From: Dichomitus squalens LYAD-421 SS1
Taxonomy: Eukaryota > Basidiomycota > Agaricomycetes > Polyporales > Polyporaceae
DNA: 64,000 nucleotides
Direction: 5' to 3'
NCBI RefSeq assembly: GCF_000275845.1
Contig: NW_006766883.1
Span: forward strand, 2,377,843-2,441,842
Shown here: one piece after another, positions 10,721 through 22,257 of the stretch
Position numbering within the stretch: the stretch's first letter is position 1
How the letters are laid out: every line of letters starts with the position of its first letter
Notes under the pieces: generated by a model
Databases searched by the model: none
Told to the model about the DNA's origin: nothing
The model's input: the letters and a program-made list of their open reading frames with translations, nothing else
Position numbers and translations under genes: made by a program

Positions 10721-11925
10721 ATGGCATCTGACTCTGCCTCTGCCAATGGCCCGCCGCTTGGCAAGTACCTTGCATCAACCGGTACGTCCTCCTCACTTCC
10801 GTGTCAAGTGCGGAACACTCGTGCTAATGCATGCCAAGACAAGAAAACAAGGGATAAAGCCATAAAAAATCTCGCCGCTTTTCTATCTGATCCCTCACGC
10901 GACGCCCTACCCAAGTCGGAGATGGCGAAGCTATGGAAGGGCGTATTCTACTGTGCGTATTCGCCCCCTTCTGTCCCCGCACGAGCAGCAGGCCCATCGA
11001 TAGTCGTGCAGGTTTCTGGATGTCCGACAAACCCCTCGTGCAGCAAGCGCTTGCCTCCGAGATTGCAGACATCCTCCTCGCCATCTCGAGTTTGTCCGTA
11101 TCGTTGGCGTTCTTGCGCGGGTTCTGGGAGTCTACTGTCAAGGAATGGAACTCAATAGACCGGTTGCGGTGAGTAGATCCATATATTCCGCTGTCCAAAT
11201 ACCTAACCTCTTTGCGACAGCATCGACAAGTACTACATGCTCGTCCGCCGTTTCGTGAACGCGTCATTCCGACTGCTCATCCGGGAAGGTTGGGAGGCAG
11301 CTGCCGTCAAAGAGTACAACTCCATCCTCACAGACCGCGGAGGACCCCTGCGGTATGTCATCTGCTGCTTCCCCATGCCCTACACGCTCTGAGCGCTGTC
11401 TCCAGTCCCGACGACACGAAAGTGCCCACCAGCCTCGCATATCACCTTGCCGACATCTACCTGGAGGAGCTCGATAAAGCCCTCGGGAAGTCACCAGTAG
11501 AATCACCGCTTCCTGCGCCGCTCTCCACCCTCCTCGCCCCTTTCCTCGCCCTTTCCGCCCGGACACCGACATCCATCACTCTTCAGCGCATACAGTCTGC
11601 TCTGCTAGAGCCCCTCCTCACCGCGTTCGCGTCCCGACAAGACTCAGACGAGCCAAGTCGGAAACGACCGCGCCTGTCGACGCCAGAGTTCCCGAACCTT
11701 GCTGCGAACGCGTGTACGACAAACCCACCAAAAGAGGGCTCGCTCGATCCCTTCGCTCTCCGCAAAGCCGTGCTCAAGCAGGTCTTCGACGTGGCGAGCG
11801 AGCCAGACACTCGTGACGCAAACCGGCGGAAGCTATACGCCTTCTGGAAGGAGCATATAGAGGATGAGGACGACAGCTCAGGCTCAGGTGCAAGGTCGGG
11901 CAAGAGGGACCTGGATGGCAGCTAG
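10721..11925 (+). CDS. RRP1: Ribosomal RNA processing protein 1 (Nop52 family)
   Basis: Nucleolar protein needed for 27S pre-rRNA processing and 60S subunit maturation. Exons: 10721-10781, 10839-10952, 11012-11168, 11221-11352, 11406-11925, giving 327 residues. Hallmarks are the N-terminal [40 protein letters not shown], the WNSIDRLRIDKYYMLVRR segment and EEL-type helices. These are typical Nop52 core motifs, recovered only after removing four phase-consistent introns. The C-terminus is charged and Ser-rich (EHIEDEDDSSGSG). The C-terminal tail is short compared with metazoan relatives, as usual for fungi. Confidence 0.9.
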
Positions 11926-12177
11926 GGAGGTACTTCGTATCCGTGCGATTATAATGATACATTTGTCGTGCTTTTGTACAGGTATCTTCGTGCCGTGCAG
12001 TCCGTCAATCCCTATCCGGAACCGGAACCCAGAGGTAAGGATCTATGTCTCCGACTCCAGCACGGTGGCCCATCGTGTATGGGACAGACCACCGCTCCAT
12101 CCTCCCTCTAGTCCCAAATGATGCTGTCGTTTAGTATAGGGATGAGATCCTCCAAGTCGCGCTCCCAGAGCCTCAGC

Positions 12178-12537
12178 CTAGTGGGTCTGGTGCTTGAGAT
12201 TGAGCGTCTCGGTGACGTGAATGGGCTGGCAGTCGTGCTTCGCGAATCGGGCGCGGCCGATGTATCCCTTGGGGATCGCGGAGGGAAGAGGGCCGGAAAT
12301 AAGGCTATGCAGCAATAAGCGCGAGTCAGACGCCTGGATGGGGAAGAAAGGATTGGCACGCTAACCTTGGCTTCTTCCACTGGGAATAGACGAAGAAGGC
12401 GAGGCCTGCCTCGAGTGTGGTAAAGAGGAGGATTGACTGTGAGTCGCATGTGGGATGAGTGCATGCTCCCGATGCGGATTGCTGTGGAGAAAGCTGCCTA
12501 CCGGGGCGCGACTGACGACGAGAGGTGGAAGAGCCAT
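12178..12537 (-). CDS. Small single-pass membrane protein, 77 residues, three exons
   Basis: Exons: 12537-12502 (36 nt), 12436-12366 (71 nt), 12304-12178 (127 nt). Both introns (65 and 61 bp) have GT...AG ends and keep one frame. The product starts MALPPLVVSRAP and continues SILLFTTLEAGLAFFVYSQW, a clear membrane helix. It then runs through KKPSLISGPLPSAIPKG and a basic, His-containing tail ending LKHQTH. I do not recognise the family. Short N-terminus, one helix and basic tail would fit a small mitochondrial or ER membrane protein, but this is speculation. Support is splice consistency and the clean helix; a longer unspliced alternative frame starting at 12634 is less compact. Confidence 0.5.
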
Positions 12538-13270
12538 TTGGTCGCTGAGTTGTAAGCCGTTTGAGCGGTGGGGTAGGTGAGAGTGGTGTGTGGTTTGAGT
12601 GGAGAAGTGCGCTGCTAGGACTGGATGTGTCCACAAGAGATGCTTTGTGTTACTGAAGACCTCATGAGGGGCTGAGCCCCATCTTAAATACCAGGCCCAT
12701 ATCGCAACACGCCACAGCCGTAGCCGTGTGTCTTGCCTATCGCGCAAAGACCACGGTAAGACTCGGAACGCGTCGCCCAGCCCAGGACAGACGAGCCCCA
12801 GGTCGGCCAACACCCCCTTGACAGGGAATGGATTGCACGCCGAGACATGCAACCCGCCGGTGTTGCGGCGGGCCTGGACAACTGCGGTCCGCGGAGGACG
12901 GGGTCTGGTCCACGGTCACGTGTGGGGTCGATAGGCGTTCTGGCCGGAAAAGGTTTCTCTAGAACCCCAGTCGGGCGCCACCCACAAGCTCAAACAAACC
13001 CCTGCCTAACGCATTTGTAATGTCCTCGGTTCCGGACCGTGGTCTCTGTCGCGCAAGGCAGGGGTCGAGCTCGAAATCCCTCGGCCGCGATACGATGTGG
13101 GTCAGTGAACGTTCTGGACATTCAGTTGACCGTGATTGTCCTGTTCGTCAGGTCGGTCGACGTTCGAGCCATGGATAACGAATGTGTATCCTCAAAATGT
13201 AATAAGATTAGCGCAAAGCGACCGAACGTACACCCCACCAGAACGTCCCAGCATACACCTCTCCGGTTTT
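12538..13270. other. Intergenic, no gene seen
   Basis: This stretch lies between the start of the small membrane protein and the stop of the TBC gene. Reading frames here are unspliced, low in complexity and without recognisable motifs. It probably holds the upstream region of the small gene and the TBC 3' UTR. Confidence 0.5.
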
Positions 13271-15709
13271 CTACAAGTCCGGCAATTCTCGCTCGATTAG
13301 CCTCTTCCATGTGCTCTCCCGCCACCACTCGTCCATGCTCTCTATGCGCTCCCAGAGGTTCTCCTCGTCGAGGTTGTAGATCTCGTACTTGCCATTGTCG
13401 ACCGTCCGCCCGTCCCGCTTCGCCACTTCCAGCGCCGCCTTGTTCTCCCCTCTGTATCAAGTCGATCCGGGTGTCAGCGGCGCAAAAACGCTCTGATAGA
13501 TAATCACAGACCGTAGCAGCTCGAGAAGCTCTTTTTTGTCGGGGAAGAATAGACGTGGCTCTAGGACACCGAGGATGGCGAGTGCCGCACGGTACAGGAA
13601 CGCATCTCCTTCCAGAAAGATGACATCCCAGACTCGTGCACAAGCTTCGAACGGAAGATGCTCTAAGAATAGTGGTATCAACCAGTCTGGAAGGTACGCT
13701 GCGGGTGATACTTGGTGCTGCTTGAAGTTGAAATAGACTAAGATCCGCGATTAGCTGATTACCTGCACACGGAAGCGTCAATCTCAGGCTCACTTTTGGG
13801 CATCCCATCCGCGAGAAGGGTATCGAAGATCCTGCAAGGGGTAAGACGGATTGTTGTTGAAGAACCTAGAAAAAATATCACCTGTAGTATGCTTCCACCT
13901 GGGTTGCGGTAGATCAGCCCGTTGATATGCTCACGAGCCAGACATCACTTACGTCGTCTTTTGATGCCATACCGCCGTAGAAAGACCGCAAACAGTGTCG
14001 TTCGAGCAGGTTCCGCATGACGATGAACCCTTGAGCGGGCGACATATTCATGAGAATCATGCCTGCGATCTTCGCCACCCCGACCACATATCCCAAACCC
14101 TCGTCCGACCGCGCAACAACCCATGCGCACAACATGTCCTTGAGGTCCTGATATAGAGGGCCCTTCTCCGGCGTGAATAGGTGTATTGCAGGAAGGGTTG
14201 TTCGGATATCGTCTTCTAGCAACCTCAGGACAGTCGTTGGAAACGAACCTGAAGCTAGTGCTCTCTTTGCTCTTGATAAGCAAGTTTTGAATGAGTCTAA
14301 GATATCATCGGTCAGAATTGGCCTGCCATGACTGAGCCTTGACGCGCAATACCTTTGCTCAGTGCGAGCGGGTTCCCGATCGCGGCCTGCCACATGCTCG
14401 CGCGTAGCTTGGTAGGGATACCTTGCCACCATACCCTTCGCAGGTGCGTGTTTCGGTGCACCACCGTCCAGTCGGGCACGATCTCGCGCTCCCAGACGCC
14501 GATAGACTCCTCTATTCGTCGCTCGCGCGCCAGCCGGCGTTCCAGCAGCGCTTGCCGCCGCTTCTCCTCTGCAAGGCACGTCGCAAATACGCCCGGAAGC
14601 CACATCGCAATGTCATCATCCAGCGCACGCGCATATATGCACAGGGCCAAGATCCGGTACCAGGAGGGGGGAGGCACAGACTACGTTAACAAACGTTCGT
14701 TCATTCGTGAGGCCTCAAAGAGACGGCCGGCAGACCAAGCGCACTCACCGGCGGCCCGACTGCGCTTCATCATGTCCTCCCAGTCCTGCAGGTGCTTCCT
14801 GTCCTCCGTGCGCGGCTTCGGGGGCAGGTACGGCGGCCGCGTCTTGCTGATCACCTTGTCGAGCATGCTCGGGCCGACGGAGCGCGACGGGCGGTGGCGC
14901 GCCGTGGGCGTCGGCGGCTCGGTGAGCTTCGCCGTGGTGGGTGTGGGGAGGGAGGTCGAGGTGGGTAGTGGGAGCGGGAGGGCGGACGTGGATGCTGAGG
15001 CGGTGTGTGGAAGGGGGATGTCGAGCGGTGTTGGAGGGCCTTTCCGGACTTCGTCCATGGACTGGGCGTGCGGGCGCGGGGATGGCTCATGGTCTTCGGA
15101 GAGGCGGGAGTCATCGGACTGACGGGCGTCCGAGCGCATCTCGGTCGCCTGCGCTTGGGGTCCTGACAAGTCGATTTGTACCGCAGGATATCCCGCGAAG
15201 GCCTCTGTTGTGTTCCCGTCATGTAATGCGGGTGGTGGTGGTGGTGGTGGTGGTGATGAAGGGTCGTCGGACAAAGAGACATTCGAAAGGTCCGAAGAGA
15301 GGGTGACCTCATAGAGCGAATCCTGGTGCGAGGACGCCTGAGAGATCATGCGAGGAGACGGTCTCCTCGCCTGCGACGAGGGAGATGACGGCACGGACTC
15401 GTGTCCAGCGTCGATGTCGAACGTCGAGACAGACGCATCGGGGTCGACTGAGTACCCTATCTTTGCAACAATGTCGTCCATATCCAGCCCGTGAGCCTGC
15501 CAGCTGTCCAAAGCACCTCCATTTCCGTTCGCAATGCCATTCAAGTTCTTCGCGAGCTCTTCACGAATCTGGGCGGGAGAGAATTCGGGAACGTCGACGT
15601 CCTCTGTGTCGGAGAAGGCGTCGTCGTTGAAGGAGAAACCAGCAGGAACCCGGTGAGTCCTAGCAGCAGGAAGAGCGTCGTGCTCGCCGTCACCCGTGTT
15701 GTGCGCCAT
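13271..15709 (-). CDS. TBC-domain Rab GTPase-activating protein, TBC1D12/14-like, glutamine finger absent
   Basis: Exons: 15709-14749, 14568-14353, 14296-13953, 13898-13882 (17 nt), 13831-13794 (38 nt), 13737-13512, 13451-13271, giving 660 residues. Residues 1-300 are disordered, acidic, Ser/Pro-rich, with an eight-proline run. The TBC domain begins around RRVWWQGIPTKLRASMWQAA and contains LLEDDIRTTLPAIHLF (arginine finger present), IPLFLEHLPFEACARVWDV and FLYRAALAILG. The usual YxQ glutamine-finger motif reads Y-V-V (codons 14090-14082), so canonical dual-finger GAP catalysis may be impaired. Rab target unknown. The 180-bp first intron is long for this window and might hide another exon. Divergent with hydroxyisourate hydrolase. 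Confidence 0.87.
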
Positions 15710-15905
15710 GCTGCGTGCGGCGGCAGAGGTCGGTAGGGAAGCAGAGAAGAGCAGTGCGGAAGGAGATGGGGTCGGCGTCGACTGTGCGCGCAGGCGCCCG
15801 TTCTAATTAAGCTCACGACGCGTTGCGGAGATCTCGGGCCGCCTCCGATCAAGTTGGCCACGATTCCACAAACTCTTTCGACGAGCGGTGAATACGACGG
15901 TGAAC
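15710..15905. promoter_or_regulatory. Short bidirectional promoter TBC-GAP / HIUase
   Basis: Only 196 bp lie between the two divergent start codons, so both promoters must overlap here. No clear TATA box was identified. Confidence 0.45.
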
Positions 15906-16456
15906 ATGTCCAAGTCACCGGTAACCTGCCATGGTGCGTAGGAACTGTCGGAGGCGACGTATTGCTGATCATCGCCTAAACACAGTGCTGGATTCCTCTG
16001 TCGGCAGGCCAGCCGCGGGAGTGCCTGTACAGCTCCAAAAACTCAAGTCCGCCGATGGACCCACAGCCGGATTTGATGTGCTCGCCGATGGGTACGTGCA
16101 ATCCCCAGAATGAACATGATCCCAAACTCAGGTAAACCCCTCAGTGTAACCGATCACGACGGTCGCTGTATGCAGCTGTACCCTGAGGCCGGCCCCGGAC
16201 AGAAGAGGGAAGACCTCATCAAACTCCAAGCCGGGAACCTCTACAAGGTCGTCTTCAAGACAAAGGACTACTTCGAAGGTACTGGCCGGAAGTCCTTCTA
16301 TCCATGGGTTGAGGTAGCTACACTTTATGTTCACTCTTATTGCAATTACTCATCACTCTCGTGCAGATCACCTTTGAGGTGCCCAGCCCAACGGAGCACT
16401 ATCATATACCATTGCTCATCAGCCCATATTCGTACACGACATACCGCGGCAGCTAG
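15906..16456 (+). CDS. 5-hydroxyisourate hydrolase (transthyretin-like)
   Basis: Purine-catabolism enzyme that hydrolyses 5-hydroxyisourate, the urate oxidase product, on the route to allantoin. Exons: 15906-15933, 15986-16091, 16145-16313, 16367-16456, giving 130 residues, a typical length. Start motif MSKSPVTCHVLDSSVGRPA contains the active-site His. The TDHDGRC segment has the active-site Arg. The third exon ends at FYPWVE and the fourth gives ITFEVPSPTEHYHIPLL, then the diagnostic C-terminal YRGS. No PTS1-type C-terminus is present, so peroxisomal location is not supported by sequence. I am confident in the call because all catalytic motifs fall on separate exons that join in phase. Confidence 0.94.
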
Positions 16457-16823
16457 ATGCAAGGTCAGAATATGGGAAGCATGTATGGGCCACAAGACGA
16501 CCATGGAGTGCAGCGTGCTAGAAGATGCATGTACATATACAGTACGGTACTGGAACTACGACACATGTGACAAATGCGACTGTTGCGACGATGCAGAGAC
16601 GATGATGATATACAGTGGCGAGAGACGTCTAGCGGTACAGTTACAGTGTCCCTAGTATATACAGGCAGGCATGCAGGGTCGTCGGTGCCCCTGACGATGC
16701 GCGCAAGGACTAGAAGATCAGCAGGTAAGTGAGGGATTAAGTTACGTACAGTACGACCAGGATTATAGATCCTTCCGATACTTTCAAGACTGCGCACAGA
16801 AGACAGACAACGTTGTGAGGCGA
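16457..16823. other. Convergent 3' spacer
   Basis: AT-richer region between two convergent stop codons. Apparent frames here have no codon bias or motif support. It probably consists of two 3' UTRs. Confidence 0.55.
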
Positions 16824-18494
16824 TCATACGATGCTCAACCCATTGACGCCCTCCTCCGCATTCTCGACGTCTCGCTCTCCTTCACGTCGCGCTCGGGTCA
16901 TCGGACGGAGTATCGGGCTCGCAAGCCCAATCTGTGCGCGCAGCGTCGGACTGGAGAGCACGCTCGCGGAACCGAAGCTCTGCCGCGCTGACCAGTACGA
17001 GCTCGAGCCAGGGACGCTCGGCGACGATGCCCCAGAATGCACGCCGTTCGGGATCGGAATAGGGATTGGCATGGTGAGACGAGGTGCCGCGCCAGACAAC
17101 CGCCCATTGAATGCCTCGCGCAGGTGCGAAATCGATGGGGAGACCGCGCGCCGCTTCGCCGCAGTGGGATAGGGGTCGTACCGTTCGTCGACTGCACAGG
17201 ATGTAAGGCCGCGCAGTCAGCACCGAAAACCGGGAAGGAGCGAGTGTGGCACTCAACAGGACATACGCTTCCTCTTATTGTTCCGCACGGCACTCGTCGA
17301 TGTCGGCGGTGGCGTGTACCGCCAGGATGACACAATCGGCGAAGACACCGCTGAGGATGGCTGTATGCGCCCGGTTGAGCATGAGGTCCGCCGCCACACG
17401 CAGTGACAGAGGGATGACCCAGAATAGGAACGTACCATGTCGACATCCATCGCCACCCCTCCAATTGGACTCTCAAGCATCAAGCTTAAGGGGTCGTCTC
17501 CATTGATACTCTGCGCAGGGGTGACCGGCTTCGTCGGCGCGCTCGACTCCGTGTACGCAAACGGCACGCTATCGTCCAAGTCCTCGTCGTCGCTCGGCGT
17601 CGACTCCCTCTGCGCCTCATCCTCGCCCACCTCTTCGGGGTACCGCCCGCGGTCGGACGCGGGGCGCGGCGTGCGGGGACGTTTCGGAGGGTCGCTGAAC
17701 GACGCCAGTATGCGCTGGAACTGCGCCTCGGACTGCACCTCGTTCTCCTGCATGTGCGAGTCTGCCACGAGCGAGAGAATGCGCGGAATCCGAACCTGTT
17801 CGCGCGTGCGTGAGTAGATGCGGGAATGTGCGGGTCTCGCCGGGGGCATGGTGTAGGTGGGCCAAGGGAGCTGCAGGAGAAAGCGGATGAAGGTGCGAGG
17901 AAGCGGAAAACGAGGTGCGGGGCAGACAGGACGGTAAAGAGAGAAGCGGTGGGGAACAGCAGTGAAGGGGTATGGGTATGGGCGAGAGAGGGAAGTAGAA
18001 CGCACCGGATGGGAGAGCCTGCGATTGTGCGCGCGCACGGGTCCCGGCCCATCCTCGTTACCCGAGCTCGAACTCGAGGCAGAGGTCAGGCGAGGGGGCG
18101 TCCGTGAACGGCTGGTCTTCATCGTCGTATCGCTTTCTGTGTCGATCTGCGGCCCGGGGAGGAGGGGCGTGGCATTGCCCGAATCGCTGTCTGTTGACAT
18201 CTTGTCTCGGTCGCTCTCAGAGTCCTCTCCGTTCCCACTGGAGCTGTACCGGCGGGTGAAGGAGGTGATGAGCGGGCTGTGGAGGCGGCTGTCTGGAGGT
18301 GGGTTGCTCCCACTCCTAGGGCTGAGCAGGCTGGGGCGTCGCAGTCGAAGCAGGAAGGGACTGAGATCGTCAGAGGCACTTGGAGGTAAGGAGGCTGATG
18401 GAGAGGACGGCAATGCGAAGTCGGACGAAGATGTGGGCAGAGAGGGGCGGATGATTGGTAGGTGCACAGTAGGGCGCTCCCGGTGAGGACTCAT
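16824..18494 (-). CDS. Ser/Pro-rich, probably nuclear, hypothetical protein
   Basis: I do not recognise the family. The last splice is clear: 17267 donor to 17191 acceptor joins NNKRK to LDERYDPYPTAAKRR, giving a compact basic block that could be a nuclear localisation signal, followed by AVSPSISHLREAF. Two further likely introns, 18005-17871 (135 bp, ends ctcctgcag) and 17435-17361 (75 bp), are multiples of three and stop-free, so the protein is 531 residues if retained or 461 if removed. A conserved-looking core is RIPRILSLVADSHMQENEVQ with AQFQRILASFSDPPKRPR. The rest is low-complexity Ser/Pro/Arg. A regulatory or chromatin role is plausible but unproven. Confidence 0.65.
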
Positions 18495-18802
18495 GTTGGA
18501 CTCAATCCGAAACGGCGAGTTGATGATTCCAGCAAGCTAGGAAGGTGCACATAGAAGACAGGAGAGAATAGGATTGCGCTGTCGAGGTCAGCGGTGGTAT
18601 AGATCGGGAGGCTCTCGGTATCTGTACACGCGCTCGGATCGCCCTATTGACGGCGCTAATCCCACATTCCCATAGCGTTTGAATGGCTTGTTGGACAAAC
18701 ACAATCCACCATTGTCAACAACAAGGCAGTATACAGAGATACTGATCATTTTGCTGCATCGCAGTGAATTACCCATTACAAGTATAGTATAACGTCTATG
18801 AA
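18495..18802. other. Intergenic spacer
   Basis: 308 bp between the start of the Ser/Pro-rich gene and the stop of the GST gene on the same strand. It presumably holds the promoter of the former and the 3' UTR of the latter; nothing else is seen. Confidence 0.5.
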
Positions 18803-19568
18803 TCAAACCTCCAGGGCTTGTCGCACAAAGGCGACAGCAGAAGCAGTCGACGTCAAAACAAGGCCTGGTCAATCACCATTTCCACCCAGTCAGCTATTGT
18901 ACAGCAACTTGCACCGATGCAACTCACCGAATAGTGCCAGACCGCCGATAGTGGAAGACTTGAGCATGTTGCGCTACGCCCGATATCTGTAAGTGTCTAT
19001 AATTGGCTCTCGAAAACTCGCAAGTTGCGCACCTTCTTGGGGTCCCCGGTCGAGTAGCCGATGGTGTAGAAGACACGAGCTAAGACCCAAGTACCGCAGA
19101 GGGCTGAGGCGGCGATAGGGTGCTTCAACCCGGTGACAAGAGTGCCCGTGAGGATAACCGGGAGGACCTCAAGAGTATTTTGATGGGCGCCTGTATGAGT
19201 GTGTCACAACCGCACAACGGTCCACCATCATCGAGATATAGAACTTACGCTGCGCGCAGTTAAACTTCTGAGCGGCCTGGTTGACAGCGGCCTCCGCCTT
19301 CTCGGCGTAGACTGCAGCAAAATGTCAGTGGGTACGTTCCCGAACCTTTGAGGATAGGTGAACCTTACCCTGAGGGTAGTCGATCTTAGCCAGCTTACGG
19401 GCGGCACCGACTCGAATGGTCTGCCACGTAAGGAGCCAGAAGGTGGACACCGCCGCGGCAACGGGGTACGCGAACCTGAGTGCCTCACAGTCAGTCAGAG
19501 GAAAAAGCAGATGGACGCTCGCGACTGTGGTCATCAACGTACTCCTTGTGAAGGACAATGCCGGACAT
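18803..19568 (-). CDS. Microsomal glutathione S-transferase 3-like (MAPEG family)
   Basis: Integral membrane enzyme conjugating or reducing lipid peroxides with glutathione. Six exons: 19568-19543, 19475-19369, 19311-19249, 19190-19033, 18973-18928, 18864-18803, giving 153 residues as expected. Start MSGIVLHKEFAYPVAAAV leads into STFWLLTWQTIRVGAARK (helix 1). Next come YAEKAEAAVNQAAQKFNC-AQ and RAHQNTLEVLPVILTG, the MAPEG signature. Helices containing ALCGTWVLARVFYTIGYSTG and GGLALFGLVLTSTASAVAF follow. The methionine at 19568 was chosen because the splice 19542-19476 then produces the family-typical short N-terminus. Divergent from Rrb1/GRWD1. Confidence 0.92.
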
Positions 19569-20278
19569 TCTTCTTGTGCAAGGGAGATAGATACGTAGTC
19601 AAGGAACGTGGCAAATAGGAAGGAGTGGGAAGTGCTGGTGGCAACGCTCCTGGACATGGCTACTTATATCCCTGAGAACGTGAATGGCGGACATCGGAAA
19701 ATACATCCTTACGTTGAAAGTATACGCGTCCCCACGGCGGACGGCTGATCATGGATTCAAATCGGAGTTAAAATTGGCCATGTCAGCAGAGTATATACGT
19801 GGCCACCTCTACAGCCTAGATGACAGTCGAGTACATATTATTGTCAGCATGGTAGGAGCGCGGTGCGTCCGCGAGATACTCTCTGGACGTTAGAACGCTC
19901 CTGAGACTCAAAGGATGGCAGCAGGCTCAATGCAACAAGAAGGAATAAGGAAGAACGTGCTAGAAAGAGTCCCACAGGCCACGCAGCGTCAAGATTGCAA
20001 GCGAGACACGGCAGCCTTCGACAAATGATCGAGGCTCACCCCAACGCCAATGGGCAGCTGGCACTTTGTCCAACTTTCCCCGCACCCACTGCACCTTCCG
20101 AATCCCTGGGAAGCGATAATCCCGCTTCCTTCGGGTTCCCACGTCCAACTGTACCCGATTTGGGTTTGTCGATGGCACCCACGTGGTCCTAATCTTCGGC
20201 GCTTCTAAAAATTGGATGCGAAATGATCAGGCGCTCATAAGCAGAAAGCCTTGATATCCTGCACCCTAATGCTTCAAA
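19569..20278. promoter_or_regulatory. Divergent promoter region MGST3-like / RRB1
   Basis: 710 bp between head-to-head genes. No gene-like frame was found. Individual promoter elements were not resolved. Confidence 0.4.
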
Positions 20279-21990
20279 ATGTCTAAGCGTTCTGCAACAG
20301 AAGTCAACTCCTCGTCTGGAAGCCACCTAGAGCCGCGCAAAACTCCTAGGTCGGAGTCAAAACGGAAGGAAGATGCTGCGGACGACGAGATGGGCGAGTT
20401 TGAGGACGGATGGGAGGACGAGTACGAGAGCGATGAGGACGTCGTAGATGGTGAGCAGGGGAAGGGAGATGACTGTACGTCTTGCACTGCGGGTACAGTC
20501 CCTATGGTGCCTGACTTTGAGGCGTAGCTATGGATGTGGACGACGAGGTTATGCCCCCGATCGAAGAGTCCGAAGAGCCTCCCCAAGCACCCGAAGCCTT
20601 CATACCCGGAGTCCATAAACTAGGGAAGGATGAGATCCTCGAACCGGACGACTCAGTGTATATCATGCGGCACAACATGACTGTCAACTGGCCATGTCTT
20701 TCCTTTGACGTTCTCCGGGACAACCTTGGGGACCAGAGACAACGATACCCTGCAACCGCGTACATCGTTACCGGCACCCAGGCTGATGTAGCGAAGAACA
20801 ACGAGATCCAAGTCTACAAGATGAGCTCATTGCATAAGACACAAAAGGAACACGGTAAGCACCTGAACAAGATACTAGCTCCATCTCAAAATAACACACT
20901 TGAGAAGACACGGACGACGAGGACGAAGAGGACGACGACGCACTAGACGAAGACCCCGTCCTCGAACACCGCTCGGTCCCACACCTAGGCGGCGTCAACC
21001 GCATCCGCGCACAACCCCTTCCCGCATCCTCTCCCCTCCCTCCCGTATCCCAACCCTACTACGTCGCAAGCTGGGCAGAGACCGGCAAAGTGCACATATG
21101 GGACGTCCGCCCGCTCATCGAGGCGCTCGACGTCCCCGGCTACGCCGTCGACAAATCGCGCACGCACACCCCCGCCTTCACCATCAGCTCGCACGGGCGC
21201 GCCGAGGGCTTCGCGATGGACTGGGCCGCGTCGGGCGGCGCGAACCCGTCCGCGCTCCGCCTGCTCACGGGCGACGTGCACGCGAAGATCTTCCTGACGA
21301 CGACGACGCCCAGCGGGTTCAACGCGCTCGCCCAGCCGTTTGCGTCGCACACGTCGAGCGTCGAGGACCTGCAGTGGAGCCCAAGCGAGCCGACCGTGTT
21401 CGCGTCGTGCTCGGCGGACCAGAGCGTGCGGGTGTGGGATGTGCGCGCGAAGGGCCGACAGAGCGTCGCGGGCATCGCGCGCGCGCACGAGAGCGACGTG
21501 AACGTGATCAGCTGGAACCGCGCGACGACGTACCTTCTGCTCAGCGGCGGCGACGAGGGCGGGATCAAGGTGTGGGACCTGCGGAATGTCAAGAAAGCCG
21601 GGTGAGCGCGATGGAGGTGTGGTCACGATGGACTGTATTACTGACGCATTCCGCTACAGCACCGCGCCAGATCCTTCGCCTGTTGCTGCGTTCACCTGGC
21701 ACACAGCGCCCATCACATCCATCGAGTGGCATCCAACGGAGGACTCTATCTTCGCCGCGTCTGGCGCCGATGACCAGGTCACGCTCTGGGACCTCGCGGT
21801 CGAGCAAGACGACGAAGAGGCTGGTCCGATGGATGCGACCGAGGGTGGACGCGAGGTCCCTCCTCAGCTTCTGTTCGTGCATCAGGGCCAGAAGGACGTC
21901 AAGGAGGTCCACTGGCACCCACAGATCCCAGGCGCGGTCATAAGCACTGCGTACGACGGGTTCAACATCTTCAAAACGATCTCTGTATGA
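20279..21990 (+). CDS. RRB1: Ribosome assembly WD-repeat protein Rrb1/GRWD1
   Basis: WD40 chaperone of ribosomal protein L3 (uL3), needed for 60S assembly in the nucleus/nucleolus. Exons: 20279-20474, 20528-20854, 20905-21601, 21660-21990, giving 516 residues. An acidic N-terminus ([15 protein letters not shown]) is followed by the family motif [19 protein letters not shown] and [15 protein letters not shown]. The WD repeats include [53 protein letters not shown] and [20 protein letters not shown]. The internal acidic stretch [16 protein letters not shown] is also typical. The fit across the three introns is exact in phase. Confidence 0.93.
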
Positions 21991-22257
21991 TCGACCACTT
22001 GTATCCTTGGATTTGTATGGTGTTATGTGTTGTCAGCAGTTCGAACAACCTATATTGTATCGTGTCGCGTCATCCTCTGTCGGGAACACAAGATAGCATT
22101 TGAATCTAGAGTAGGAGTGTTCGCTATGATACACAAGCGTGCGGTCGTATACGATTCTAGGGTCAACGTCCGGTGTCATAGAGTCATGGGGATGAAGTCT
22201 ACGGTCCACCGTAGTCTCAAACATTCGAAGCATCGATATCTGCAGCCACTATAGGCA

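Noticed and set aside
13122..13808. 228-codon minus-strand frame at the end of the TBC gene
   Set aside because: It reads through introns and the TBC exons in a wrong frame; the spliced TBC model explains the region.
14569..14748. Extra exon in the long TBC intron (frame with SWYRILALCIYARALDDD)
   Set aside because: The frame is open, but no donor/acceptor phase combination joins it to exon 1; splicing 14748-14569 fits directly.
15231..15255. GGT microsatellite
   Set aside because: It lies in coding sequence and encodes the proline run of the TBC protein; no sign of separate repeat function.
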